Assembly: GCA_035946625.1 (NCBI GenBank)
Contig: DASYZE010000001.1
Location: forward strand, 1 to 64,000
DNA: 64,000 nt
Source of the DNA: DASYXZ01 sp035946625
GTDB lineage: Bacteria; Acidobacteriota; Terriglobia; UBA7540
Reading direction: 5' to 3'
Under the pieces are notes generated by a model. That model did no database searches. It was given only the letters and a program-made list of their open reading frames with translations, and was not told the origin of the DNA. Position numbers and translations under genes: made by a program. Shown piece after piece: positions 16,498 to 25,113 of this stretch; position 1 is the stretch's first letter; every line of letters starts with the position of its first letter.

Positions 16498-17577
16498 TCA
16501 AAAAATGAGGCGCTCGTACTCATCCCGAGGAAGCGTGTTTGTCTTGAAAACCTGCCCGTGGGCAGGAATCAATTTAGAAGCGCGAATCATTTTTGGAGCG
16601 GAGTCAAAGAGGGCGAAGACAGCGGAACCACTACCCGTCAGGGAGGCTGTTTCGGCTCCGGCCCGGATGAGCTGGGATTTCAAACCCGCCAGCTCTGGCC
16701 ACCTCGCGAAAACGACTTGCTCGAAGTCGTTCTCGGCCGGTCCCCAGAATTCCAGGGGAAAATGTGGCCACGCACCAAAGCTACAGATATTAGAGCGTTT
16801 GGACTCTTTTGTCAATCCTAAATTCAATGCGGTAGTGGTACAGCTTGATCCTTTGTAGCGGCGGTCTCTGACCGTCGGTTTTTGATTCAATCTTTTCCGG
16901 CGGTCAGAGACCGCCGCTGCAGCAAACTGCCTCGCTACTCTCGATCGTTGGTCCAGCTCACGATAAGCTTCGGCGGTTGAAACCGGGAAGGTCGGAAAAA
17001 CCACCAGGCACGGACGCCGTGGAAAATCCCAAAGCGGATAGACTTCTTCGCCCCGTCCACAGCCCAGCACTCTCCCTCCCCAAAGGAAAAGCGGGACGTC
17101 GGAACCAAGTCGCGCCGCCAGCTTGAGGCGGGCGGCTAAACCTAAACGATCGCCGGTTAGGCGTTCAAGCCCCAGGAGCGCCGCGGCGGCGTCGCTGCTG
17201 CCACCGCCGAGGCCGGATCCCGCCGGAATTCTTTTCTCCAACTCAACCTTGATGCCGCCGCCATAGTGGCGCGCGCGCGCCCACAGCGCGCACGCCCGAT
17301 GCACCAGGTTTTCCCTCCCCGACGGAATCCCTGGGTCATCGCACCGCACCAGAATTCCTTTCTCACTTTGGGCAAGGTGAATCGTCAGGCGGTCGTGGAG
17401 CGCGATGGTCTGGTATACGGTGAAAATCTCGTGGAACCCGTCCCGGCGCCGCGCGCGGACGTTTAACCCCAGGTTGATCTTGGCAAAGGCGCGAACGCGG
17501 ATAGAGGATTTCAAGAGGGGTGCGAGGGGATGCTCACGCGCTACCAGGATGCTGAAAAACGCTCGGGAGTCTGTCAT
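16498..17577 (-). CDS. ispE: 4-(cytidine 5'-diphospho)-2-C-methyl-D-erythritol kinase with repeat-derived insert
   Basis: GHMP kinase of the MEP isoprenoid pathway. Visible are VRAFAKINLGLNVRARRRDG, the ATP loop PAGSGLGGGSSDAAAALLG (about residues 116-134), SDVPLFLWGG and the C-terminal GSGSAVFALF. At 359 codons it is longer than the usual 280-320. A palindromic repeat (16838-16930) sits inside the gene in frame and encodes roughly 30 residues (from AAAAVSDRRKRL to KGSSCTTTAL) between AYRELD and ENDFEQVVF. The only ATG (17577) lies inside another repeat (17544-17679), so the true start may be a TTG at about 17514, just before KSSIRVRAF. Confidence 0.9.
   Translation of the reverse strand: MTDSRAFFSILVAREHPLAPLLKSSIRVRAFAKINLGLNVRARRRDGFHEIFTVYQTIALHDRLTIHLAQSEKGILVRCDDPGIPSGRENLVHRACALWARARHYGGGIKVELEKRIPAGSGLGGGSSDAAAALLGLERLTGDRLGLAARLKLAARLGSDVPLFLWGGRVLGCGRGEEVYPLWDFPRRPCLVVFPTFPVSTAEAYRELDQRSRVARQFAAAAVSDRRKRLNQKPTVRDRRYKGSSCTTTALNLGLTKESKRSNICSFGAWPHFPLEFWGPAENDFEQVVFARWPELAGLKSQLIRAGAETASLTGSGSAVFALFDSAPKMIRASKLIPAHGQVFKTNTLPRDEYERLIF
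16838..16930. repeat. palindromic repeat inserted inside ispE (family B)
   Basis: GCGGCGGTCTCTGACCG (16858-16874) and CGGTCAGAGACCGCCGC (16901-16917) are perfect 17-base inverted arms around 26 bases. The outer flanks GTACAGCTTGATCC...TTTGTAGC and GCTGCAGCAAACTG resemble the ends of the repeat at 19901-19993. The element keeps the ispE frame open through its whole length. Confidence 0.85.
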
Positions 17578-17679
17578 TCTGAGCGCAGCGAAGAATCTCC
17601 CGCATTTGTTTTCAATGCAATGCAGGGATGCTTCGCTTCGTTCAGCATGACAAGATTGCCTTTTTCAACATTCTCCTGG
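17544..17679. repeat. family A-like repeat at the ispE 5' end
   Basis: CCAGGATGCTGAAAAA opens and TTTTTCAACATTCTCCTGG closes the element, near-complementary arms. Inside are TGTCATTCTGAGCGCAGCG and its counterpart CTTCGTTCAGCATGACA. It overlaps the first codons of the longest ispE frame and fills the gap to the TPR gene. Confidence 0.7.
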
Positions 17680-17730
17680 AAAGCTCCTCGCGGCGCCCCC
17701 CTCGACTCACCGCGAGTTCCGTTTCACCGT

Positions 17731-19815
17731 TCAATGCGTTTCCGGTTTTCCCTTGGCCATGCTCTGCTTTAAATCGTCAAGCTGTTTGCGCACTTTGTCG
17801 GCTTCGTGCTCATCAAAGTCGCTGCCCACCGCGGAGGGCCATTCTTTCAGCGCCTGCTCCCACTGCTTCTCCGCTTCCGCCTTTTTCCCCAGCTTCAAAT
17901 AGAGATTGCCCAGGTGCTCCTGCACGGTGGGGTCTCCGCCCAACAGTCGGACGGCTTTCTCCAAAGGTGCCTGGGCAAGATCAAAACGTTCCATCTTATA
18001 GTACGCCCACCCCAGGCTGTCCAAATAAGCGCCATTGTTTGGGTCAATCTCAAGCGCCTTCTGAATATACTTCACCGACTCTTCCAGCCGCACGCCGCGA
18101 TCGGCGAGCATGTAACCCAGATAGTTGGCTGCCGGAGCGTTCAGGGGATCCATGGCCAGAACCTGCTTGAATTGTTCCTCGGCCAAATCCCATTTCTTCT
18201 GGCGCTCGAAAATCGAACCCAGCATGAAGCGCGCCACCTTTTGGTCCTCCGGCTTGGAACTCAGACCCAGGGCTTTGTTGGTCACGGCTTCGGCGTCGGC
18301 ATAACGCTTGGCCTGCGAATAAATCTGGGCCATGGAAAGATAAATCTCACTATCGCTCCGGCTCCCGTTCACCATGCCTTGCAGTTGTTGGATGGCCTCG
18401 TCCACGTGTCCCTGCTCGCCCAGCAGCGAGGCCCGGAGATAGCGGAGTGAGCGGTCATCCGGATATTTTTTTACCGCCGCTTCCGCCGCCGCCAGGGCTT
18501 GCTCCGGCTGCTTGCTCAGGCGGAGCGTCTCAATGACCATGCCTTCGCCCCGCGGAGCTTCTTCCTTGCCCAATGTCTCAATCTGTTTGAAGGACGCGAT
18601 GGCCAGGTCAAATTTTTCCTGCTCGCGGTAAATCTCTCCCAGCCGCTCCAGGAAAATCGCCCGATTGTTCGCCTCCGCCAGTGTGTAGTCGCCTTTCGGG
18701 TTCTCCGTCTGTTTCAGGAGTCCTTGCAGTATTTCGATGGCCTTGTCCGGATTACCCGCAGCATCTTCCAGCATCACTTGCTGGTATGGAATCTCGGCGC
18801 TGTCAGGAGGCATTAACGTTTTGGCTCGCTCGAGCTCCTGGCGTGCTTGCTCAAACCGTCCTTCCTGGCGGTCGAGTTGCCCCAGGCGCATGTAACTTTG
18901 CCCGTCTTCCGGGTCTGCTTTCAGTATTTTCTGCAGCTCTTCACGAGCCTCATCCGCCTTGCCCGACTCCATCAGCGTTTCCACGTAGGCTTTGCGAATA
19001 TCCTGGTTTTCCGGATCCCTCGACATCGCCTTTTCAAAGGTTGCGATGGCCTGATCGGATTTGTGAGTTTGGCTGTATGCATAGGCCAGCATCCCAAGCA
19101 AAGGACCGTCCATATCACTGTCCGGAATCCTGGTGAGCAGATCGATGGCCCGCGCGTAGTCGCCCTGATCGGTATAAAGCTGGGCCAGGCTGGAAATGGC
19201 ATTTCTGGAGGAGGGGTCAGAGGCAAGAATCTTTTTGAAAGCGTCTTCAGCCTTGGCGGGCTCGTTATTCAGTTTGTAAAGCCGCCCCAGGATTACAAAC
19301 GAATCGCTGTCTGAAGGATCCAATTTGGTCAAAGCTTCGAAATGCTCGATGGCCTTGTGCAGGCTCTCCTTCGAAGCCTGGTCGGGCTGGGCATCACCCA
19401 GATTGCGCAAATAAATGTGGCCCAGCAGGCGGTGCGCGTCCGCCTGGTTCGGGTTTATTTTCAAAACAGCTTCGGCCTCGCGGACCGCGTCACCGACCCG
19501 GCTGACCCTCCAATATAAATCGGCCAACTCGACGCGCAGGAAAAGCGAATCAGGGTCGGCCTCCATCGCCAGCTTGTATTCGGAAATCGCTTTCTCCACG
19601 TAATCGCTGCGATTGTAAATTCCGGCCAGCTCCTTGTAGCGCCGAGCCAGCATGTAGTGGTAATAGGCCCTGCTGTGGTCAGGCTCCGCGCTCGAGGTCT
19701 GGCCGGCAGATTGCGACGAACCACTCGAAGCGCTGTTTTGAGCGCTCGCTATGCAGGCCGTCCCCAGCAATAAGAGAATGAATCCCGCCCCAAACTTCTT
19801 GAATAATGTTGGCAT
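17731..19815 (-). CDS. secreted TPR-repeat protein
   Basis: 694 residues. A signal peptide is plain at the N-terminus (KKFGAGFILLLLGTACIASA), followed by a Ser/Gln-rich linker and then tetratricopeptide repeats over nearly the whole chain (for example YNRSDYVEKAISEYKLAMEA, ALEIDPNNGAYLDSLGWAYY). It likely sits in the periplasm or at the outer membrane as a protein-binding scaffold. No catalytic domain is seen. It is upstream of ispE on the same strand but separated by a repeat, so a shared transcript is uncertain. Precise partner unknown. Confidence 0.85.
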   Translation of the reverse strand: MPTLFKKFGAGFILLLLGTACIASAQNSASSGSSQSAGQTSSAEPDHSRAYYHYMLARRYKELAGIYNRSDYVEKAISEYKLAMEADPDSLFLRVELADLYWRVSRVGDAVREAEAVLKINPNQADAHRLLGHIYLRNLGDAQPDQASKESLHKAIEHFEALTKLDPSDSDSFVILGRLYKLNNEPAKAEDAFKKILASDPSSRNAISSLAQLYTDQGDYARAIDLLTRIPDSDMDGPLLGMLAYAYSQTHKSDQAIATFEKAMSRDPENQDIRKAYVETLMESGKADEAREELQKILKADPEDGQSYMRLGQLDRQEGRFEQARQELERAKTLMPPDSAEIPYQQVMLEDAAGNPDKAIEILQGLLKQTENPKGDYTLAEANNRAIFLERLGEIYREQEKFDLAIASFKQIETLGKEEAPRGEGMVIETLRLSKQPEQALAAAEAAVKKYPDDRSLRYLRASLLGEQGHVDEAIQQLQGMVNGSRSDSEIYLSMAQIYSQAKRYADAEAVTNKALGLSSKPEDQKVARFMLGSIFERQKKWDLAEEQFKQVLAMDPLNAPAANYLGYMLADRGVRLEESVKYIQKALEIDPNNGAYLDSLGWAYYKMERFDLAQAPLEKAVRLLGGDPTVQEHLGNLYLKLGKKAEAEKQWEQALKEWPSAVGSDFDEHEADKVRKQLDDLKQSMAKGKPETH

Positions 19816-20313
19816 GACACCTCTGGACCACTGAGTCTTTACCTGTGAATTATTGCATACGGGTGAGGACCTGTCAAAGGCGCCCAGCCCCGTAGGGATG
19901 GGTAAAGTTTGTTGTAGCGGTGGTCTATGCCCGCCGCCTTTGGTCTGCCATCATTCTCGTCGCTCATAGAGCGCCGCTACAACAAACTGTACCATTGCCG
20001 GCCCGTTCGCAACGACAGCGCGCGCCATACTTGCAGCAGGGCACGGAGCCTGGCTCGTGCCTACTCCGCCTCCTGCCCCATATCTGTAAGAGATGACCCG
20101 CGACGCAATGGTTGCCGGAGCAGAACCGGGGACTCCGCACCTCTTCATTGTAAGAGGGACAAAAATCAAAATTCCTGCCCTCTCACGGGGAGAGAGTGGT
20201 CCCGCAGCGCGGGGACGGGTGAGAGGTTCCATAAAATGGGTGCGCCTTTGGCGGAACCCAACCGAATGGGGCTTGCCAATCTGGAGCCCTCCGGCGTAAT
20301 CTGCCTTCACGTT
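19816..20313. other. gap between the TPR gene and kdsB
   Basis: About 500 bases without a convincing gene between divergent genes. It holds the family B repeat at 19901-19993 and a second palindrome-like stretch around 20178-20228 (CCTCTCAC to GTGAGAGG). The frame upstream of kdsB stays open through this region but its translation looks like repeat sequence. Confidence 0.6.
19901..19993. repeat. palindromic repeat (family B)
   Basis: AGTTTGTTGTAGCGG (19906-19920) and CCGCTACAACAAACT (19974-19988) are perfect 15-base arms, extended by GGTA and TACC outside. It shares the TTTGTAGCGG/CCGCTRCARCAAACTG ends with the element inside ispE. Confidence 0.8.
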
Positions 20314-21069
20314 ATGAAAGTCCTGGGAGTGATTCCGGCGCGTCTTGAATCGCAGCGCTTGCCGCGCAAGGCCCTGCGGTCCATTTGCGGCCGGCCCATG
20401 ATCGCGTGGGTTTACACCCGCGCCCGCCAGGCCGCGTGCCTCAGCCATTTACTGGTGGCCACCGATTCGCAAGAGATTTTGGATTATTGCCGGCAATCGA
20501 ATATCCCCTCGCAAATGACATCTTCCTCACATCGATCGGGCACGGATCGATTGATCGAGGTCATGTCCCGCGAGACGGCGGATATTTGCGTGAACATTCA
20601 GGGCGACGAACCCATGGTGACCGCCGCGCATCTCGAATTGCTCCTCACGCCCTTCAGCCAGTCCGCTTCAACCCAGGTTTCTACCCTCAAAGTCGCGATG
20701 GATCCCGAGGCGGCGCAAATTCCGGATCAGGTGAAAGTGGTGACCGATGTGAACGGACGCGCGCTCTACTTTTCCCGTGCCATCATCCCGCACGATCGTG
20801 ATCAGACGGGGGCCGCCCGGTATTACAAGCACCTCGGAATCTATGCCTACTCGCGCGCGGCCCTGGAGAAATTCCGCACTCTTCCGCCCTCGCCGCTCGA
20901 ACAATTGGAAAAACTCGAGCAATTGCGCTTCCTCGAAAACGGCGTCCCTATTGTGGTGGTGGAAACAACCGAAGACACCATCGGAGTCGATACGGAGGAG
21001 GACTTACGCGAAGTGGAGGGATTTTTTCGCCGCGCGGGCCTTGCAAACCCATCAAACACGCCGGCATGA
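20314..21069 (+). CDS. kdsB: 3-deoxy-manno-octulosonate cytidylyltransferase
   Basis: Activates KDO as CMP-KDO for lipopolysaccharide. 251 residues from MKVLGVIPARLESQRLPRKA, with LLVATDSQEILDYC, TDRLIEVMSRETADICVNIQGDEPM-type core (quoted in parts) and YKHLGIYAYSRAALEKF. The ATG at 20314 matches the family start; the open frame upstream (to 19927) is repeat-rich spacer. It indicates a Gram-negative outer membrane. Confidence 0.94.
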   Translation: MKVLGVIPARLESQRLPRKALRSICGRPMIAWVYTRARQAACLSHLLVATDSQEILDYCRQSNIPSQMTSSSHRSGTDRLIEVMSRETADICVNIQGDEPMVTAAHLELLLTPFSQSASTQVSTLKVAMDPEAAQIPDQVKVVTDVNGRALYFSRAIIPHDRDQTGAARYYKHLGIYAYSRAALEKFRTLPPSPLEQLEKLEQLRFLENGVPIVVVETTEDTIGVDTEEDLREVEGFFRRAGLANPSNTPA

Positions 21070-21167
21070 CTCGCAAATCCGAAATGCCGTGACTCTCAAA
21101 TCTGAAATCTTGAATCTCAAATTTACGGTCCACCCCCGCGCGCGGCGACGGCACCACCCCGACCGTT

Positions 21168-21265
21168 CCGGTCTTCCCCTCCTAAATTAGGAGGGGAATT
21201 AAAGGGGTGGTCGCCTCCGGTCTTCCCCTCCCAAAATTAGGAGCGGAGTTAAAGGGATGGTCGCC
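21168..21265. repeat. two tandem 49-base units
   Basis: A unit starting CCGGTCTTCCCCTCC and ending GGTGGTCGCC occurs at 21168 and again at 21217 with a few changes. Each unit holds an internal palindrome (CCCCTCCTAAATTAGGAGGGG-like, imperfect in the second). Only two copies and no spacers, so it is not a CRISPR array. Confidence 0.75.
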
Positions 21266-21300
21266 GCTCTGGAATCTTGAATCTGGAATGCCGTGCCCCC

Positions 21301-22671
21301 TTACGCGCCCAGTCTCATCTTCTCCGGGTCCCAGCGAACGGCTTTGCCCTGCTCCAGGCTCAGATTGGCCAGCAGAGCAGCGCCGGCCGCGCGAAATCCG
21401 AACACCGGGTCTTCGATCACCGCTCGCCGACTCCGCACCGCCTCAAAAAAATTCTTCAAGTGATCGTAACTGTCGTTGTACTCCGGCGGCGCCACATAGC
21501 GCTCTTCGGCCTGCGGCGGATCGCCCTGCGGATGCACCGGCGGATATTTCTTTTTGTATTCAGCCAAATATTCTTCCTGGGTCGCCTTGGCCCACGATCC
21601 CACGTTATAGCCCGGCTCGGTTTGCCGTGGCGCTCGGGTGACACTCACGCCGTCGCCGATTTGCAGGGTGCCCTCGGAGCCGTTAAAAATGAATCCTTCG
21701 CTTTCCGGCGCGCCGCTCACAAAATTCACCCGCAGGTGGAGATTGAATCCTTCCGGATAATCGAACAGTCCTAGCAGCACATCTGCCGCGTCGCGGCCAT
21801 CTTTCCAGAAGCGAATCCCTCCCGTAGCCGTGGCGCGGGTGGGTCCGTGCGACCCGGTAATGAAGTGCGTGCCGCTGAAGAGGTGCACAAAAAGGTCTCC
21901 GGCCACGCCGCTGCCATAGGCTTTCCACTTGCGCCACTGGAAAAAGTGTTCCTTATTGAACGCAATCTTGGGCGCTGTTCCAAGGAAGCGCGGCCAGTCG
22001 ATGGTCGCGGGCGAGGCGTCCGGGGGAATCGAATAATCGAACGCGCCGATGGGGTCGTAGGTGTTGCGATCCCACCAGGCATTGATCACAATGATCTTCC
22101 CGATGGCGCCGGCATCGATCAGTTGCTTCGCCTTCCGGTAAATCATCGAGCTGACGCGCTGGCTGCCCACCTGAAGGATTCGTCCCGTCTTCCGCGCCGT
22201 CTGGATGATCTCCGGCCCGTCGCTGTAAAGGTGGATCATCGGTTTTTCGAGATACACATCTTTGCCCGCGTTCATCGCGTCCACCGCCGCCTGCTTGTGC
22301 CAGTGGTCGGGGGTGGCAATCAGCACCGCATCCACATCCGGGCGCGTCAGAATCTCGTGATAGTCGCGGGTAGTGTAGAGGGTGTCGCCCCAAAGCTCGC
22401 GGCAATGCGTCAGCCGGCCATCGTAGCAGTCGGCGGCCGCCACCAGACGCACCCCGGGAACTTCGAGCGCCACCCGCGTGTCATACTGCCCCTGTCCGCC
22501 CGCGCCAATCAGCGCCAGTTGGATTTGGTCATTCGCCGTGCGTGGAGCTGCGGGCGGCGCTTCCTGCTCTTCCGCCATCAAGTGGACTCGCGTTCCTCCC
22601 GCCAGCCAGCTCCCGCCCGCCGCCATGCTGCTCCTTTTCATAAAGCTCCTTCGGTTGATTTTTTCACGCAT
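21301..22671 (-). CDS. Tat-exported Gfo/Idh/MocA oxidoreductase
   Basis: 456 residues. A twin-arginine signal (NRRSFMKRSSMAAGGSWLAG) leads into a Rossmann domain (LALIGAGGQGQYDTRVAL) with VDAVLIATPDHWHKQAAVDA and the catalytic-site Lys in DVYLEKPM (about residue 150). The C-terminal half is the GFO_IDH_MocA alpha/beta domain. The family oxidises or reduces sugars with bound NAD(P); exported members in Acidobacteria and Bacteroidetes may include GH109-like enzymes. Substrate unknown. It stands alone beside an accessory island. Confidence 0.88.
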   Translation of the reverse strand: MREKINRRSFMKRSSMAAGGSWLAGGTRVHLMAEEQEAPPAAPRTANDQIQLALIGAGGQGQYDTRVALEVPGVRLVAAADCYDGRLTHCRELWGDTLYTTRDYHEILTRPDVDAVLIATPDHWHKQAAVDAMNAGKDVYLEKPMIHLYSDGPEIIQTARKTGRILQVGSQRVSSMIYRKAKQLIDAGAIGKIIVINAWWDRNTYDPIGAFDYSIPPDASPATIDWPRFLGTAPKIAFNKEHFFQWRKWKAYGSGVAGDLFVHLFSGTHFITGSHGPTRATATGGIRFWKDGRDAADVLLGLFDYPEGFNLHLRVNFVSGAPESEGFIFNGSEGTLQIGDGVSVTRAPRQTEPGYNVGSWAKATQEEYLAEYKKKYPPVHPQGDPPQAEERYVAPPEYNDSYDHLKNFFEAVRSRRAVIEDPVFGFRAAGAALLANLSLEQGKAVRWDPEKMRLGA

Positions 22672-22923
22672 AAGTTGACCCTTCGCGCCATCGTCGTTTC
22701 ATCGCGCCTGTCATGGCCGCGGCAAACTTCGCGGCATTATATTCTAATCGTGTGTCTTTGAAAAAGTTTTGCGGACGCAGAGGTCGAGTCGCGCGTTCGG
22801 CCGGCCGCGCCGACCTCCGTTGTAGAGTTCCCGCGGGCTCTTATCAAGCCGGGATGGCCCGCACTCTGTCTAGCCCAATTCAAATTGCAGATCTGAGGTA
22901 TAGAGGGACGGGCCCAAACTGCT

Positions 22924-23185
22924 TCAGACCCGCAGGGCGTTCAACGGATCAGCCCTCGATGCGAGCCAGGCCGGTATGAATGAGGCGGCGAGCGAAGCCG
23001 CGGACACCAGAAGGCGTGCTGAGGCGAAGATCATGGGATGGTACGGACTGACGTGGTACTACAAATATCCGAGGCGCCGCGAAAGGGACAATGCCACCAC
23101 GCCTCTGGCAAGGACGCCCGCCACCGTCAGCCTGACGCCTCGAAACATCACCAGGAGCAAGAGGTCAAATGGGGGCGCGCCCTAA
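22924..23185 (-). pseudogene. 3' remnant of an ADOP-type ABC permease
   Basis: Read on the minus strand, the segment gives FRGVRLTVAGVLARGVV, then LSLSRRLGYL, a stop, then YHVSPYHPMIFASARLL and AASFIPAWLASRADPLNALRV before a TGA at 22924. This is the last transmembrane part and C-terminal signature of acidobacterial MacB/FtsX-like permeases (compare the intact gene at 25820-28321). The N-terminal 90 percent is missing and the rest has an in-frame stop. The 250 bases to its right edge with the oxidoreductase gene hold nothing else that I recognise. Confidence 0.75.
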
Positions 23186-23300
23186 TACAATCTTTAACCT
23201 AAAATCCGTCGGGGGTATATCAGGGTGGTTTGTCGCGGCGGCAAACTTACTTCATGATATATAAGGCAACAACCGGCTCCGAGGGTTGATCGGACCCGAG

Positions 23301-23520
23301 GTGAAGCAGGGTCGATTCACGTAGGAGCAGATGATTGGAGTGTTGGAGCAAGCGGCAGGGGGAATGAAGACGGCGGAGGTATCCCGGCAGCACGGGGTCA
23401 GTGCCGCGACGTATTACAAGCGGAAGGCGAAATTTGGGGGTTTATGAGGACAGCGAGGCACGGCGGCTGCGGCGGGTGGAAGAGGAGAACCGACACCCGT
23501 ATGGGTCGATTCCTCTTAAG
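23301..23520 (+). pseudogene. decayed IS3-family orfA
   Basis: The plus strand reads VKQGRFT, a stop, EQMIGVLEQAAGGMKTAEVS, RQHGVSAATYYKRKAKFGG, then a frame change to EDSEARRLRRVEEENR. These are the helix-turn-helix and coiled-coil blocks of IS3-family OrfA. An internal stop, a frameshift and the loss of orfB show that it is dead. No clear terminal repeats are left. It marks past insertion in this island. Confidence 0.75.
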
Positions 23521-23531
23521 CTTGCAAAAGA

Positions 23532-24041
23532 TCACGCGCAAGATCGCTTCGTGATAAAAGGCAATGAAACCAACACCAAGGACACTACGAAAACCAGGAG
23601 TGGTACATAGATTCCTAGAATCGAGCGGCCTGCGCCATCAATAGTCAACCATACTAACCCGGCTAGCCCCAGATTTCGTAAAACGATGTGCCATCCAATT
23701 CTAGTGTTTTTCCGGATGGCGTTGCAGCCGCATGCGATGTCGAACTTCCCTCTTACAAGGCTCGCAAAAACCACGGTCGTGAAGGCTAGGAGCAATACGA
23801 GGGCCCCGTACGCCATCCATGGCAACCAACCACGGACTAGGAGTAGTACTCCCACCATCAGCTCAAATGACGTAACCAAAAGCGCCACTAGAGCCTCTGT
23901 TCCCCATGGAGCTAAGTCATACTTCCTAATGACTCCAACAAACCACCGGAAACTGAGGAACTTTATGACGGCGCCCACCGCAAGTATCGCGCCGATGAGT
24001 GTGCTCGATACGAGGCTTAATATATGCACGGTATTGGCCAC
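23532..24041 (-). CDS. MauE/DoxX-like redox membrane protein
   Basis: 169 residues with about four membrane segments (SSTLIGAILAVGAVIKFL, LVALLVTSFELMVGVLLLV, MAYGALVLLLAFTTVVFAS, YVPLLVFVVSLVLVSLPF). A Cys pair, FDIACGCNAIRKN near residue 103, followed by IVLRNLGLAGLVWL matches the conserved end of the MauE family. MauE helps form disulfides in the methylamine dehydrogenase light chain; relatives serve other exported Cys-rich proteins. It lies downstream of a gene for a Tat-exported protein with ten clustered Cys residues, on the same strand, 195 bases apart. A link between the two is an inference from this pairing. Confidence 0.7.
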   Translation of the reverse strand: MANTVHILSLVSSTLIGAILAVGAVIKFLSFRWFVGVIRKYDLAPWGTEALVALLVTSFELMVGVLLLVRGWLPWMAYGALVLLLAFTTVVFASLVRGKFDIACGCNAIRKNTRIGWHIVLRNLGLAGLVWLTIDGAGRSILGIYVPLLVFVVSLVLVSLPFITKRSCA

Positions 24042-24236
24042 AAATGCCGCCCATCACGACGTGATAGTGAACCTCGACCCGAGAGGCATCGCCTCAAAGG
24101 AGAAAAATCACGCCGAGCGGTGAAAAACATTCGCATAGCAGGCGGTTCAGGGGCATTTAGGCTCACAAGCCACCCCCTTTCCAGCCCTTTCGAGCCCTCC
24201 GCCTGGAGCCGCACTGTCCTAATTCGGAAAACGCGA

Positions 24237-24929
24237 TTATTGCGATACGTCACACCAAGTGCAGGGGACGCAACCACAGTTATACTTTCCTTTGCACGAG
24301 CAGTCGGAACAACAACCATTGCAACAGCCACCCTGAGGAAATGGCCCGCCAAGAGCGACCGTTCTTAGAAACGCGGTTACCCCTCGCGACCGCCTGGCAT
24401 CCGTCCCGATGACGGTCCCTCCCGCGAGTACGAAGCCCGCGGTTGGCCATGCAGATGTCGAGTCGGTGGGCGACAATCTATCACCTTCAAAAATAACACC
24501 GGTCTCGTCGCTTGAAAGTGCACCTCCGCCTGCGCCCGCTGTACGCTGCATCGTAACCAGGTACCGCCGTCTCTCCTTTTCTTCCAATGCAAATCGAAAC
24601 CGCCACCCAGGTACGATCTCGTTTCGCTCGAATTGCGGCTTTGGGTTTCGCCTTGCGTGCTCCACCCTCTCCATAAATTGTCGAACTTTTTCCACTTTCA
24701 GCAAATTCCTCGGTTCCGTGTACTGACCGCTGGCCTCAAAGTGGCATCTTTGGGCCGTATTAACCCATCGGAGAACTTGGATAGCGAGGAAATTGTCATC
24801 GAACGCATCTCCAGCCTGGTCCACTCTCCCGCGCGGGTCGAATGCCGGCACGTTCAATCTTGAAAGCGCGGTAAAGACTGGTAGGCCCGCCAGCGTCTTT
24901 ATGAGACTTCGTCGACTCGTTGCACGCAT
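24237..24929 (-). CDS. Tat-exported protein with ten-cysteine C-terminal tail, unknown function
   Basis: 230 residues. The N-terminus SRRSLIKTLAGLPVFTALSR is a twin-arginine signal. The middle (residues 45-195) has no domain I can name; it contains LRWVNTAQRCHFEASGQY and WRFRFALEEKERRRYLVTMQ, which look globular. The last 31 residues hold ten Cys residues in the spacing CC-GCC--C-C, then C-C--C--C, close to the terminus (ends TWCDVSQ). A folded exported domain plus a Cys-dense tail suggests several disulfides, a metal site or a cofactor made after export. A MauE-like gene follows and an AraC-type gene precedes it on the same strand. I find no known family. Confidence 0.7.
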   Translation of the reverse strand: MRATSRRSLIKTLAGLPVFTALSRLNVPAFDPRGRVDQAGDAFDDNFLAIQVLRWVNTAQRCHFEASGQYTEPRNLLKVEKVRQFMERVEHARRNPKPQFERNEIVPGWRFRFALEEKERRRYLVTMQRTAGAGGGALSSDETGVIFEGDRLSPTDSTSAWPTAGFVLAGGTVIGTDARRSRGVTAFLRTVALGGPFPQGGCCNGCCSDCSCKGKYNCGCVPCTWCDVSQ

Positions 24930-25113
24930 AACCGTAACCTCCTCTTTTTGTGACTTAGAATTTTACATGCCACGCAAGATATTTTCACAACTAATCAATA
25001 TTATCAACAATATAAGTCATATAGTGCTAAATTTTACGCAAAGCCTGAAAGCGGAAAACGTATGCTAAAGTTGCTATTTATAGGTCGAATTTGCTACGCA
25101 AGGCTTAGGCCCG
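24930..25113 (-). promoter_or_regulatory. AT-rich upstream region of the Cys-rich gene
   Basis: This gap is strikingly AT-rich against its surroundings. It holds two similar 12-base copies in the same direction, TACGCAAAGCCT (about 25035-25046) and TACGCAAGGCTT (about 25094-25105), which could be regulator sites. The AraC-type gene ends at its right side. No -35/-10 pair is clear enough to mark. Confidence 0.35.

Noticed and set aside
19927..20313. N-terminal extension of KdsB
   Set aside because: The added residues are coded by repeats and the family start is at 20314.
21168..21265. Direct repeats that could suggest a CRISPR array
   Set aside because: Only two units directly in tandem, no spacers, and no cas genes.
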